In this document: in pieces, positions 1-7,748 of the stretch | Layout of the letters: the number at the start of each line of letters is the position of its first letter | Numbering within the stretch: the stretch's first letter is position 1 | Assembly: GCA_031256525.1 (NCBI GenBank) | Contig: JAIRQK010000062.1 | Location: 1 to 12,606, forward strand | Reading direction: 5' to 3' | Length of the DNA stretch: 12,606 nucleotides | Source: Campylobacteraceae bacterium | GTDB taxonomy: Bacteria > Campylobacterota > Campylobacteria > Campylobacterales > Campylobacteraceae | Notes under the pieces: generated by a model | Told to the model about the DNA's origin: nothing | The model's database searches: none | The model's input: the letters and a program-made list of their open reading frames with translations, nothing else | Translations under genes and position numbers: made by a program

Positions 1-210
1 AGCATTATCGCAACAGTGCAAACGGATAAGACTAAAGCAAAATTGTATATTACAGATATTGGTTGGCGAGATGTAGAGATAAAAGAGAATAAAATTTCTG
101 AAACTGTAAATGTAGCTCTTGGGAAAAGTAGAGTGAGAATTATATTAAGAGTTGGTGATGAGATTTCAACGAAAATTATAACCAAAGGAGAGAAAAGTGG
201 AGTTGAATGA
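1..210 (+). CDS. C-terminal fragment of an unidentified protein upstream of frr
   Basis: The frame is open from the first base and ends at the TGA at 208-210, giving at least 69 residues. The true start lies outside the window; the GTG at 16 is only an internal codon. The residues alternate charged and branched hydrophobic (for example [17 protein letters not shown]), which suggests a beta-rich C-terminal domain, with no membrane segment. It overlaps the frr start by 14 bases, so the two are probably translationally coupled in one operon. In Campylobacter secG sits before frr, but this tail is not SecG-like, so I cannot name it. Confidence 0.7.
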   Translation, partial: SIIATVQTDKTKAKLYITDIGWRDVEIKENKISETVNVALGKSRVRIILRVGDEISTKIITKGEKSGVE

Positions 211-757
211 AGTTTACAAATATGAAAAAGATCATATGAACAAAAGCATTGAAGCCTTGAAAAGGGATTTTCAAACTTTAAGAAGTGGTAAGGTCAGCAT
301 ATCAGTGCTTGATAATATCTTTGTTGATTATTACGGAAGCTCAACACCATTAAATCAAGTTGCTTCGGTTATGGCTGTTGATGCTGTTACAATTAGTATA
401 ACTCCTTGGGAAAAGAAAGTTATGAGAGACATTGAACGAGCGATACAAGAGGCAAATATCGGAGTAAATCCAAATAACGATGGCGAAAGCATTAAACTAT
501 TTTTTCCTCCAATGACTGTTGAGCAGCGTATGGAAAGTGCTAAAAATGCAAAAGCAATGGGAGAAAAAGCAAAAATTGCCATAAGAAATACAAGAAAAGA
601 TGCAAATGACAAAATCAAAAAGCTCGAAAAAGACAAAGTTTTATCTGAAGATATGGTGAAAAAAGGTGAAGTAGAAGTTCAGAAAATTACAGATGATTTT
701 ATAAAACTTGTAGATGAGCTTGTAAAACAAAAAGAAGCAGAACTTTTAAAAGTATAA
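197..757 (+). CDS. frr: Ribosome recycling factor
   Basis: Frr acts with EF-G in the cytoplasm to split the post-termination ribosome complex so that subunits can be reused. The 186-residue length matches the family. Recognisable conserved blocks include [17 protein letters not shown] near the N-terminus, the [13 protein letters not shown] segment, [23 protein letters not shown] in the middle, and a charged helical C-terminal half ending KEAELLKV, very like the Campylobacter protein as I recall it. I take the GTG at 197 as start because GGAG at 187-190 is correctly spaced and the predicted N-terminus ([11 protein letters not shown]) fits the family; the TTG at 203 is a weaker alternative. The gene overlaps the preceding one and is followed after 3 bases by pyrE. 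Confidence 0.97.
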   Translation: MELNEVYKYEKDHMNKSIEALKRDFQTLRSGKVSISVLDNIFVDYYGSSTPLNQVASVMAVDAVTISITPWEKKVMRDIERAIQEANIGVNPNNDGESIKLFFPPMTVEQRMESAKNAKAMGEKAKIAIRNTRKDANDKIKKLEKDKVLSEDMVKKGEVEVQKITDDFIKLVDELVKQKEAELLKV

Positions 758-760
758 TCA

Positions 761-1369
761 ATGAATATAGAAAAAATTTACAAAGATGCTAATGCGTATT
801 TAAAAGGACATTTTCTGCTTTCAAGTGGAAAACATACAGAGTATTATCTTCAAAGTGCTAAAGTTTTGGAAAATCCACTACTTGCAAAAAAACTTGCAAA
901 AAAACTTGCAAAGATTATAACTAAAGCCAAAATTGAGGCTGATGTGGTTTGTGCCCCAGCAATTGGTGGAATTTTAGCCGGATATGAGTTAGCAAGAGCG
1001 TTAAAAATAAGGTCATTTTTCACAGAACGAGTTGGTGGAGAGATGGCTTTAAGACGCGGTTTTGAAGTTAAAAAAGGTGAAAAATTTATAATTTGTGAAG
1101 ATATTATAACAACAGGCGGTTCGGCTTTAGAGAGTGCTAAAATTATAGAAGAGCTTGGTGGAGAAGTTGTCGCATTTGCAGCTTTGGCAAATAGAGGCTT
1201 TTGCTCGCGTTATGGCACAAACACAAGTCCAAAAATAGAGTGTAAATTGCCAAACAATGTTCCATTTTTTACATTAGATGATTTTAGTTTTGAAATTTAT
1301 GATAAAGAAAATTGTCCTCTTTGCAAAACAGGAAGCAAAGCTATTAAGCCCGGAAGTAGAAACAACTAA
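761..1369 (+). CDS. pyrE: Orotate phosphoribosyltransferase
   Basis: PyrE joins orotate to PRPP to make orotidine 5'-phosphate in de novo pyrimidine synthesis. The 202 residues show the type I phosphoribosyltransferase plan: an N-terminal hood with [14 protein letters not shown], the [13 protein letters not shown] loop near residue 65, a catalytic loop region [16 protein letters not shown], and the PRPP-binding motif [13 protein letters not shown] at residues 109-121. Near residue 43 the segment [10 protein letters not shown] is a small internal repeat of AKKL that also shows in the DNA. The gene starts 3 bases after frr and stops 3 bases before the RDD gene, in the frr-pyrE order also found in Campylobacter. 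The last residues after [15 protein letters not shown] are typical of the epsilonproteobacterial form. Confidence 0.96.
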   Translation: MNIEKIYKDANAYLKGHFLLSSGKHTEYYLQSAKVLENPLLAKKLAKKLAKIITKAKIEADVVCAPAIGGILAGYELARALKIRSFFTERVGGEMALRRGFEVKKGEKFIICEDIITTGGSALESAKIIEELGGEVVAFAALANRGFCSRYGTNTSPKIECKLPNNVPFFTLDDFSFEIYDKENCPLCKTGSKAIKPGSRNN

Positions 1370-1372
1370 AAT

Positions 1373-1843
1373 ATGGTTAAAAGATGGCGTGAAGTTAAAC
1401 AAAAAAAACCTAAAAATAGTTCGCAAAAAGAGAGCGAACACAAAAATGCTTTTGTTGCTCAAAGAATAAAAGCATTTTTGATAGATATGTTTATGATAAA
1501 TATGCCACTTTTATATTTTACGACTTATGTAGTGCTTGGTTCAAAAGAGGCTTTTCAGCAAAGTAGTATTGCTATTTTTGTATGCACGGTAATTTTTGGG
1601 CTTATACTATCCATATTTTTCTCGATAAAAGGGCAAACCCCCGGATATAAGGCGTACGAAATAAAATTGATTGATGATAAAACCGAAAAAAAACCAACAT
1701 TTTTTAGAGCTTTTTTTAGATATTTTTGTTTTATTTTGGCTTTTGTTACTCTATTTGGAGTTTTAATGATGTTCTTTAGAAAAGATAGTAGAAATCTTCA
1801 TGATATTCTTTCAAAGACACGTATCGTAAAAAATCAAATATAA
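1373..1843 (+). CDS. RDD-family membrane protein
   Basis: This 156-residue inner-membrane protein carries the hallmarks of the RDD family: QRIKAFLIDMF near residue 31 (the arginine and aspartate of the first helix), GQTPGYKAYEIKLID after the second helix, and KDSRNLHDILSKT close to the C-terminus. I count about three hydrophobic stretches (near residues 33-54, 65-87 and 114-130), with a basic hydrophilic N-terminal tail of about 28 residues. The family has no single established role; some members affect ion homeostasis. The gene lies 3 bases after pyrE without an obvious ribosome binding site, so translation is probably coupled. A 75-base gap follows before mlaA, so this is likely the last gene of the frr operon. 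Confidence 0.88.
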   Translation: MVKRWREVKQKKPKNSSQKESEHKNAFVAQRIKAFLIDMFMINMPLLYFTTYVVLGSKEAFQQSSIAIFVCTVIFGLILSIFFSIKGQTPGYKAYEIKLIDDKTEKKPTFFRAFFRYFCFILAFVTLFGVLMMFFRKDSRNLHDILSKTRIVKNQI

Positions 1844-1918
1844 GTATGATACTGTTAAGGTTCTGTTATAAAAAAAATTGTAAAATGCTATTTTTGTAAT
1901 TTTTGTTAAGAGGAAAAT
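1844..1918 (+). promoter_or_regulatory. Intergenic gap with probable mlaA promoter
   Basis: This is the longest gap of the housekeeping segment. It contains TAAAAT at 1881-1886, preceded directly by TTG and by a T/A-rich tract, a reasonable -10 element for epsilonproteobacteria, whose -35 boxes are usually weak. GAGG at 1910-1913 is the ribosome binding site for the GTG start at 1919. No hairpin terminator for the frr operon is evident. Confidence 0.4.
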
Positions 1919-2698
1919 GTGATAAAAAAGATTTTTATATTTTTATTAACACTATTTTTATTCGCAGGTTGTGCTAGTAAAAACGAACCAAGTGCATATG
2001 CAGACTCTTTTCAAAATGGTAATGTTGACGAATTTGATGAGTTTGAAAATGAATTTGCACAAAATTCTGGAAGTAGCTTTGACCCTCTATCTGGTTACAA
2101 TAGAGTCATGACAAGTTTTAATCATGCCGCAATGACAAATGTTTTAATTCCTGTTTCGAAGGGCTATAAAAAGGTTGTTCCTGAGGATGCTAGAAGTGCT
2201 ATTGGCAACTTTTTATATAATATTTTGTATCCAACGAGGCTTGTTAATAATTTACTGCAAGGCAAATTTAAAAATGCACTCGATGAAACTGGTAGTTTTC
2301 TACTAAACACAGCAGTTGGTTTTTTGGGTATTGCTAATGTTGCAGCTGACATATACAAGATAGAGCAGCATGATGAGGATTTTGGACAGACTTTAGGATA
2401 TTGGGGAGTTCCAGCTGGACCGCATATCGTTTTGCCGATTTTGGGACCGTCGAATTTAAGAGACATTGGTGGAAAGTTTGTTGATACATGGTCAAGTCCT
2501 ACAAGCTATGTTAAACAAAGAGATGTTAATTTGGTAAATACATATTTTGAAGAGATGAGTGTAAGTGCTGTTCAGGGAGTGAATCAACTCTCGTTTGATT
2601 ATAATGCTTATGAAATGATAACTAAAGATGCGATTGATCTCTATCCTCTGCTTAAAAGTATGTATGAGCAAAGAAGAGAAAAACTAATAAAGGAGTAG
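1919..2698 (+). CDS. mlaA: MlaA (VacJ) outer-membrane lipoprotein
   Basis: MlaA sits in the outer membrane and removes mislocalised phospholipids from the outer leaflet, passing them to periplasmic MlaC. The 259-residue product opens with a lipoprotein signal (MIKKIFIFLLTLFLFAGC, lipidated Cys18). The MlaA domain follows from about residue 58: DPLSGYNRVMTSFN, FLYNILYPTRLVNNLLQGK, GSFLLNTAVGFLGIANVA and the hallmark DFGQTLGYWGVPAGPHIVLPILGPSN. Between the lipid anchor and the domain is an acidic linker, DEFDEFENEF at residues 37-46, that recurs in the RND protein two genes downstream. The start is GTG, chosen because AGAGGA precedes it at good spacing; the ATG two bases upstream is out of frame. 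The stop is 4 bases before mlaC. Confidence 0.95.
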   Translation: MIKKIFIFLLTLFLFAGCASKNEPSAYADSFQNGNVDEFDEFENEFAQNSGSSFDPLSGYNRVMTSFNHAAMTNVLIPVSKGYKKVVPEDARSAIGNFLYNILYPTRLVNNLLQGKFKNALDETGSFLLNTAVGFLGIANVAADIYKIEQHDEDFGQTLGYWGVPAGPHIVLPILGPSNLRDIGGKFVDTWSSPTSYVKQRDVNLVNTYFEEMSVSAVQGVNQLSFDYNAYEMITKDAIDLYPLLKSMYEQRREKLIKE

Positions 2699-2702
2699 AG
2701 GG

Positions 2703-3305
2703 ATGAAAGTAAAGTCGATTTTATTGTCAATTTTATTAATTTGTGGTTTTGCGTATGCAATTGGTGAAAAAAATATACAAAATGATACAGTACAAAAAAT
2801 AGAAGAGGTTACTAAAACTCTAAACAGCAAAAGCCTCTCCTTAGAAGATAAATCAAAAAGAGTATTTGAGCTTTTTGATGGTTTTTTTGATTTTGATAGA
2901 ATGTCGAGTCTTTGTTTGGGAAAAGCACAATGGAGTGCTTTGTCTGAGCAACAACAACATCAGTTTAGTGAAAAATTTATACAAAAACTAAAACACTCTT
3001 TTGTGGAGAAATTGAGCCTCTATACTGATGAAAAGATAATCGTCAAAGATGTTGCAAAACCAAGTAAAAACAGGATACAACTTCCTATTGTTCTTGTAGA
3101 TGGTGCTGGTAAAACATATGATATTTTATTTAAATTTTATGATGTATCTCCGGATGAATGGCTAATTTATGATGTTGATGTGCTTGGTGTGAGTATCGTA
3201 CAAAACTATAGAAGTCAGTTTGATGGGGTGTTGCAAAAGTCTTCATTTGAAGAACTTATGCAAAAAATTGATTCATTGCAAATGGACGATAATATAACCA
3301 AATAG
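2703..3305 (+). CDS. mlaC: MlaC/Ttg2D-family periplasmic phospholipid carrier
   Basis: MlaC-type proteins shuttle phospholipids across the periplasm between MlaA and an inner-membrane complex. The 200-residue product has a Sec signal peptide (KVKSILLSILLICGFAYA, cleavage likely after residue 19) and the family pattern: FDFDRMSSLCLGKAQWSALSEQQQHQFSEKF written here in two parts, residues 59-76 and 77-89, then a beta-rich part with YDILFKFYDV and WLIYDVDVLGVSIVQNY near residues 150-173. It has a ribosome binding site in the preceding AGGAGTAGAGGG and sits 4 bases after mlaA and 8 bases before the RND gene, so the three genes form one operon. No mlaD, mlaE or mlaF is present here. Confidence 0.93.
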   Translation: MKVKSILLSILLICGFAYAIGEKNIQNDTVQKIEEVTKTLNSKSLSLEDKSKRVFELFDGFFDFDRMSSLCLGKAQWSALSEQQQHQFSEKFIQKLKHSFVEKLSLYTDEKIIVKDVAKPSKNRIQLPIVLVDGAGKTYDILFKFYDVSPDEWLIYDVDVLGVSIVQNYRSQFDGVLQKSSFEELMQKIDSLQMDDNITK

Positions 3306-3313
3306 ATAGTTTT

Positions 3314-5812
3314 ATGATAAGAACTTTTTACGATAAATATCTTTTAGAGTATCCAAAAGCATTTTTATCTATTCTATTTATAATTGTCGTATTTTTTGGA
3401 TTTCAATCAACAAAGTTAGAGGTTGATGTTTCAACGGAAACCTTGCTTCTTGAAAATGATAAAGATTTAGAGTATTTTAGAGAGATTACAACAAGGTATC
3501 CTTCCGGGCTTGAGATGCTTATTGTCTCTCTTGCTCCAAATGGTGATTTGCTCGGTCAAGAGTCATTAAACAGTATAGAAAAGATAAGAAACGAATTTTT
3601 AAAACTTGAAAAAGTTGATACGGTTATGAGTATCTTAGATGTTCCACTGTTAGAGCAAGGCGATGGGGGAATAAAAGAGCTTGTAGATAGTATAACTACA
3701 CTAAGTTCAAAAGATGTAAATATTACACGCGTAAAAGAAGAACTATTAAATAGTCCAATTTATAGTCAAAATCTCGTTAGCAAAGATTTTAAAACCACAT
3801 CAATTATTGTTTTTTTAAAGTATGACTCACGCTATTTTGAACTACTTGATAGCAGAAATAGTTTACGAAACCTTGTTGAATCAAAAAACGCTACGAATGA
3901 TGATAAAAAAAACCTAAATATTGTATCCGCCCAATTTAAAGAGTATAGAGATAAACTAAGAGTTGAAGAGAAAAATTTTATAAATGATGCAAGAATAATT
4001 ATTAAAAATTACGAAAATGATGGAAAACTATTTATCGGTGGCGTAAGTATGATAGCAGTAGATGTTATCTCTTATGTTAAAAGTGATGTTGTTAAGTTTG
4101 GGGCAATGCTATTTTTGTTATTAGGCATTGTTTTATACATTATATTTAGACAGATTAGATTTGTTGTGCTACCTCTTTTTATGTGTGCTTTGAGTATTAT
4201 AATAACTGCCGGCATACTCGGTTTTTTCAGCTGGGAAATAACGGTAATTTCATCAAATTTTGTTGCACTTCAACTTATTTTGACAATTTCTATAGTTTTG
4301 CATTTAGTCGTTATGTATCGAGAGCTTGTTGCAAAATATCCAAAATCCTCCCAAAAACAGCTTGTTTTAGTAACAATGCTTAGGAAAATAAATCCAGCAT
4401 TTTTTGCAGTTTTAACAACAATTATCGGCTTTTCATCTTTAATATTTTCAAACATAAGACCAGTAATAAATTTAGGTTGGATGATGGGAAGCGGTATCGC
4501 TTTTTCCCTACTTATATCGCTTATCGTATTTCCTGCGATAATGGTTTTGCTTCCTAAAAAAAAGATAAATTTAAGTTTTGAAAAAGATTTTGCGTTTACT
4601 GTAGTTTGTGCAAAAATAGTCGATAAAAAATCAAAATATATACTTTTTAGTGCAATTTTTATGACAATTTTTGCAATTATTGGCATAAGTAAGATAAGTG
4701 TAGAGAATAGCTTTATTAACTACTTTAAAAAGAGTACCGCTATATACAAAGGAATGCAAAATATAGACCAAAATCTTGGTGGAACTACGCCACTTGATGT
4801 TATAGTCAAATTTAAGACTCATAAAAGCGAGAGTAGTGTAGTAGAAAATGATACTTTTGATGAATTCGATGAATTTGAAGATGAGTACGAACAGCAAAAA
4901 AATAGTGCGCAGTATTGGTTTACAGAAGAGAGAATGCAAAAAGCAAAAGAAGTTCATAACTATTTTGAGATGCAAAAATATATCGGAAAAGTGCAGTCAT
5001 TAGGAACAATGCTTAAAATCGGAGAGAGATTAAACAACAATATCCCTTTTGATAGCTTTACTTTAGCGCTTTTATATAACAATATACCTCAAGAGTATAA
5101 AGATATAGTATTAACACCATATCTTAATATCGAACACAATGAGCTTAGATTTACTATGAGGATAATTGATTCTGACCCAGAACTAAAAAGAGATGAGCTA
5201 CTTAGCAAAATGGAAAATGACCTAAAAGAAATAATCACTCCAGATGTTGGCGAATTTAGATTGGCTGGTGCGATGGTTTTATATAATAATTTACTACAAA
5301 GTTTCTTTTCATCACAAATTTTAACTCTTGGAAGTGTTGCACTTATATTTTTAATAGTATTTTGGCCAATTTTTGGCTCACTAAAAGCCTCAATAATAAC
5401 CATTGTTTCAAATATTGTTCCTATGAGTGTTGTTTTTGGATTTATGGGTTTTGCAGGAATTCCACTTGATATTATGACAATAACAATAGCGGCAATTAGC
5501 ATTGGTATCGGTGTTGATGATGCGATACACTATATTCACAGACTAAAAGAGGAGTTGCAAAAAGATTGGGATTATAAAGCAGCGATGTATCGCTCTCATA
5601 AAAGTATTGGATTTGCAATGTACTATACAACACTTGTTACGGTTTTAGGATTTGGCGTACTTGTTTTTTCAAACTTTGTTCCAACAATGCTTTTTGGACT
5701 ACTCACGGTTGTTGTTATGATAATGGCATTTTTAGGAGCTATTTTGCTCTTGCCTTTACTTTTAGTAATGTTTAAGCCCTTTAAACCAAAACAAGAGAAG
5801 TATGTAGCTTAA
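3314..5812 (+). CDS. RND/MMPL-family transporter, probable lipid exporter partnered with MlaA-MlaC
   Basis: An 832-residue inner-membrane protein with the duplicated 6+6 helix layout of the RND superfamily. Helix 1 is near residues 14-33, helices 2-6 at about 263-413, helix 7 near 442-459, helices 8-12 at about 666-820. Two large periplasmic loops lie at about 35-260 and 462-660. The MMPL-type motif GIGVDDAIHYIHR starts at residue 731, with the acidic pair that would carry proton coupling in helix 10. The HpnN-like subgroup moves lipids such as hopanoids. Its place behind mlaA and mlaC, as in Campylobacter jejuni Cj1371-Cj1373, suggests that it does the inner-membrane job done elsewhere by MlaFEDB; this is inference. 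The second loop carries DEFDEFEDEY at residues 516-525. Its stop codon overlaps the mntP start by one base. Confidence 0.9.
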   Translation: MIRTFYDKYLLEYPKAFLSILFIIVVFFGFQSTKLEVDVSTETLLLENDKDLEYFREITTRYPSGLEMLIVSLAPNGDLLGQESLNSIEKIRNEFLKLEKVDTVMSILDVPLLEQGDGGIKELVDSITTLSSKDVNITRVKEELLNSPIYSQNLVSKDFKTTSIIVFLKYDSRYFELLDSRNSLRNLVESKNATNDDKKNLNIVSAQFKEYRDKLRVEEKNFINDARIIIKNYENDGKLFIGGVSMIAVDVISYVKSDVVKFGAMLFLLLGIVLYIIFRQIRFVVLPLFMCALSIIITAGILGFFSWEITVISSNFVALQLILTISIVLHLVVMYRELVAKYPKSSQKQLVLVTMLRKINPAFFAVLTTIIGFSSLIFSNIRPVINLGWMMGSGIAFSLLISLIVFPAIMVLLPKKKINLSFEKDFAFTVVCAKIVDKKSKYILFSAIFMTIFAIIGISKISVENSFINYFKKSTAIYKGMQNIDQNLGGTTPLDVIVKFKTHKSESSVVENDTFDEFDEFEDEYEQQKNSAQYWFTEERMQKAKEVHNYFEMQKYIGKVQSLGTMLKIGERLNNNIPFDSFTLALLYNNIPQEYKDIVLTPYLNIEHNELRFTMRIIDSDPELKRDELLSKMENDLKEIITPDVGEFRLAGAMVLYNNLLQSFFSSQILTLGSVALIFLIVFWPIFGSLKASIITIVSNIVPMSVVFGFMGFAGIPLDIMTITIAAISIGIGVDDAIHYIHRLKEELQKDWDYKAAMYRSHKSIGFAMYYTTLVTVLGFGVLVFSNFVPTMLFGLLTVVVMIMAFLGAILLLPLLLVMFKPFKPKQEKYVA

Positions 5813-6366
5813 TGTTTGAAGTTTTTCTGTTAGCCTTTGCACTCTCTATGGACGCATTTGCAGTCTCATTGTGTCTTGGGGCTAAAGACTCTTTGCACAC
5901 AAGAAAAACGGCTATAATCGCAGCACTCTATTTTGGTATATTTCAGGCCATTATGCCACTGATAGGGTTTTTTATCGGGAAGCAGATAGTTGGTTGGTTT
6001 GAAGAGTATGACCATTGGATAGCTTTTATCATTCTATTTATCATTGGGTTAAAGATGATAAGAGATAGTTTTAAAAGCGAGTCATGTGAGATTGCTCCCC
6101 AAAAAATTTCACACAAAGCGTTGTTTTTTTTAGCAGTAGCCACAAGTATAGATGCACTTGCCGCAGGACTTACGCTCAATTTTATGGACTTATCTGTATA
6201 TATTAGTGTAGTTATAATCGGTGTAGTTACTTTTATCATGGGCTTTTTTGGTGTTTTAGTAGGAAAAAAAAGCGGAGCGTTATTAGAAAAAAAAGCAGAA
6301 TTTATCGGCGGTTTTATACTTATACTTATAGGTTGTAAAATACTCTATGAGCATCATTTATTTTAA
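5812..6366 (+). CDS. mntP: Manganese efflux pump MntP
   Basis: MntP exports Mn(II) across the inner membrane. The 184 residues make six hydrophobic segments and show both signature repeats of the family (formerly DUF204): ALSMDAFAVSLCLGAK with Asp14 in helix 1 and ATSIDALAAGLTL with Asp114 in helix 4; these aspartates are the proposed metal ligands. GFFIGKQIVGWF and GFFGVLVGKKSG are the matching glycine-rich pieces of each half. The start overlaps the stop of the RND gene (TAATG), so expression is coupled to the lipid-transport operon. I see no Mn-responsive riboswitch, which would be displaced by this overlap in any case. The gene ends 32 bases before selC. Confidence 0.95.
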   Translation: MFEVFLLAFALSMDAFAVSLCLGAKDSLHTRKTAIIAALYFGIFQAIMPLIGFFIGKQIVGWFEEYDHWIAFIILFIIGLKMIRDSFKSESCEIAPQKISHKALFFLAVATSIDALAAGLTLNFMDLSVYISVVIIGVVTFIMGFFGVLVGKKSGALLEKKAEFIGGFILILIGCKILYEHHLF

Positions 6367-6383
6367 AATAGTTGTAATTTTGG

Positions 6384-6389
6384 TACAAT
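6384..6389 (+). promoter_or_regulatory. -10 element of the selC promoter
   Basis: TACAAT lies 9 bases before the mature tRNA 5' end, behind a T-rich stretch (TTGTAATTTTGG), the usual form of a vegetative promoter in this phylum. It overlaps no gene and gives selC its own transcription start independent of mntP. Confidence 0.55.
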
Positions 6390-6398
6390 GTCTCTTTT

Positions 6399-6495
6399 GG
6401 AGGGTATGCGACTCTGGTGGGCGTCACGGGCTTCAAACCCGTTGCTTGAACTGATGTCAGTTTGAGGAGAGGTTCGATTCCTCTACCCTCACGCC
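6399..6495 (+). tRNA. selC: tRNA-Sec (anticodon TCA)
   Basis: This tRNA inserts selenocysteine at UGA codons. The anticodon arm is ACGGG (6426-6430), loop CTTCAAA with TCA at 6433-6435, and CCCGT (6438-6442). The long variable arm TTGAACTG/CAGTTTGA (6446-6453, 6458-6465) pairs with two wobbles, and the T arm is AGAGG, TTCGATT, CCTCT (6468-6484). The D arm has the short TGGT loop characteristic of bacterial tRNA-Sec. The acceptor pairs GAGGGTA with TACCCTC, but then shows an extra A at 6491 before CGCC, and no CCA is encoded. It is the insertion point of the downstream element. Confidence 0.9.
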
Positions 6496-6613
6496 GTACT
6501 TTTTCACCTAAACTTAAATGATTTCAAAACCTACCAAATCACCCTTAAAATCGAACTTTAAAAGAATAGCAGAAAAATCACCTATTGTCAAATAATATCA
6601 ATTATGATAAAAT
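6496..6613 (+). other. Left junction region between selC and the integrase
   Basis: No gene here. The stretch holds AAATCACC at 6536-6543 and 6575-6582 and the related TTTTCACC at 6501-6508, about 35-39 bases apart, which could be arm-type integrase sites. A-rich TATGATAAAAT just before 6613 may serve as an integrase -10 element. There is no Shine-Dalgarno sequence in front of the ATG at 6614. Confidence 0.35.
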
Positions 6614-6634
6614 ATGGCTACACATAGGCTACAC
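6613..6634 (+). repeat. 22-bp direct repeat, copy 1 (integrase start)
   Basis: The 22 bases starting with the T before the integrase ATG recur without a mismatch at 12585-12606, the very end of the window. Inside the repeat GGCTACAC occurs twice with three bases between (6617-6624, 6628-6635 less the last base in copy 2's view). Sequence upstream of the two copies differs, so the match begins at the start codon. It is either the coding start of two related integrases or a pair of site-specific recombination sites flanking the element. Confidence 0.8.
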
Positions 6635-7744
6635 CTAAAAGGAGTAAAAAAAATAGTGGGAACGAAACTCATTAAAAGCAAAAAGTATACGGGAGTTTAT
6701 TACTCTGCTTTAGATAGTGGCGATTTAAGTTACTACATCACCTACAAAGAGTATGGCAAAGATAAAAAAGTGTTTTTAGGTAAAAAGAGTGAGGGCATAA
6801 ACGAGGCATTTTGTCATCAAAAGAGAAATGAGGCAGTAAACAATCTAAGATTTGGCAACGATACACCAATAGTAAAACACAAAAGCAAAAACACATTATC
6901 GATAGATGAGCTTTTAAGCAAGTATTTAGAACACAAGACCATAACAAAAAAGACAATCACAAGTATTAAATTTAGTGTTGAAACTTTAAAAGCCGTAACC
7001 CAAAAGTTATACATAGAAGATTTTACAAGTGAAGATATACAAAAGATAAAAGCACATCTAAAATCAAACAATAAAGCCCCAAAAACAATAAACAACCAAC
7101 TAACAATGCTTACGGCACTTTTCAACTTTGGGATAAAGCAAAAGCTATTTAAAGGCGAAAACCCACTTAATAATGTGGATAGATTAAAAACAGACAACAA
7201 TAGAGAACGCTATCTAAATCATAGCGAAGTCAAACAGCTAAAAGAGACTATCAAACATAAACCCTTGCTTTTATTATTTGTTGAGGTGAGTTTATCAACA
7301 GGTGCAAGATTAGAAACTGTTTGTACAATATCAAAAAAAGACATCAACCTAAATCAAAAAGCCATTACACTATCTAACCACAAAAGCAAAAACACTTACA
7401 CGGGCTTTATTTCAAATAGTCTTTATCCGTTGCTTATGAACAGACTAAAAGAGTTAAAAAACCCTAACGATTTAATTATCACAACCTCAGCAAAGACTAT
7501 ACAAAAGCAATTACAGCCGATACTAAATAAATTATTTAACGGTGGACTTATTACAAAAGATACTAAAAATAGAGTAGTTATACACACACTAAGGCACACA
7601 TTCGCAAGTCTTTTAGCAATTAATAACGAGCCAATATTTACGATTATGAAACTATTAGACCACAAGGACATTAAAGACACTTTGCGTTATGCAAAATTAG
7701 CCAAAGATAATGGGCTTGAGGCTATAACTAAATTATGGAGTTAA
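6614..7744 (+). CDS. int: Tyrosine recombinase (phage-type integrase)
   Basis: This enzyme would integrate and excise the element at selC. The 376 residues contain an N-terminal arm-binding part (KYTGVYYSALDSGDLSYYI), a core-binding SAM-like domain (about 95-190) and the catalytic domain with every active-site residue: Arg232 in STGAR, Lys257 in NHKSKN, HTLRH with His324 and Arg327, His350 in LDHKD, and the nucleophile Tyr359 in LRYAKL. It is therefore probably active. The ATG at 6614 lacks a ribosome binding site. A GTG at 6656 (residue 15) has AAAGGAG at 6638-6644 before it, and the resulting N-terminus MGTKLIKSKKYTGVYY looks natural, so the true start may be there. Codon use is A/C-rich, unlike the T-rich genes left of selC. 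Confidence 0.95.
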   Translation: MATHRLHLKGVKKIVGTKLIKSKKYTGVYYSALDSGDLSYYITYKEYGKDKKVFLGKKSEGINEAFCHQKRNEAVNNLRFGNDTPIVKHKSKNTLSIDELLSKYLEHKTITKKTITSIKFSVETLKAVTQKLYIEDFTSEDIQKIKAHLKSNNKAPKTINNQLTMLTALFNFGIKQKLFKGENPLNNVDRLKTDNNRERYLNHSEVKQLKETIKHKPLLLLFVEVSLSTGARLETVCTISKKDINLNQKAITLSNHKSKNTYTGFISNSLYPLLMNRLKELKNPNDLIITTSAKTIQKQLQPILNKLFNGGLITKDTKNRVVIHTLRHTFASLLAINNEPIFTIMKLLDHKDIKDTLRYAKLAKDNGLEAITKLWS

Positions 7745-7748
7745 GAGA

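Noticed and set aside
1274..1469. Short frames around the pyrE/RDD junction on both strands
   Set aside because: They overlap two well-supported genes and add nothing recognisable.
4270..4975. Long open frames on the - strand inside the RND gene
   Set aside because: They lie opposite a clear membrane-protein gene, lack ribosome binding sites, and their composition is that of a mirrored coding sequence.
5812..6366. A manganese riboswitch for mntP
   Set aside because: The start codon overlaps the preceding stop codon, leaving no leader, and no such structure is evident before it.
6738..7200. Open frames on the - strand within the integrase gene
   Set aside because: The + strand carries all catalytic residues of a recombinase over the whole stretch; the mirrored frames show only the hydrophobic bias of antisense A-rich DNA.
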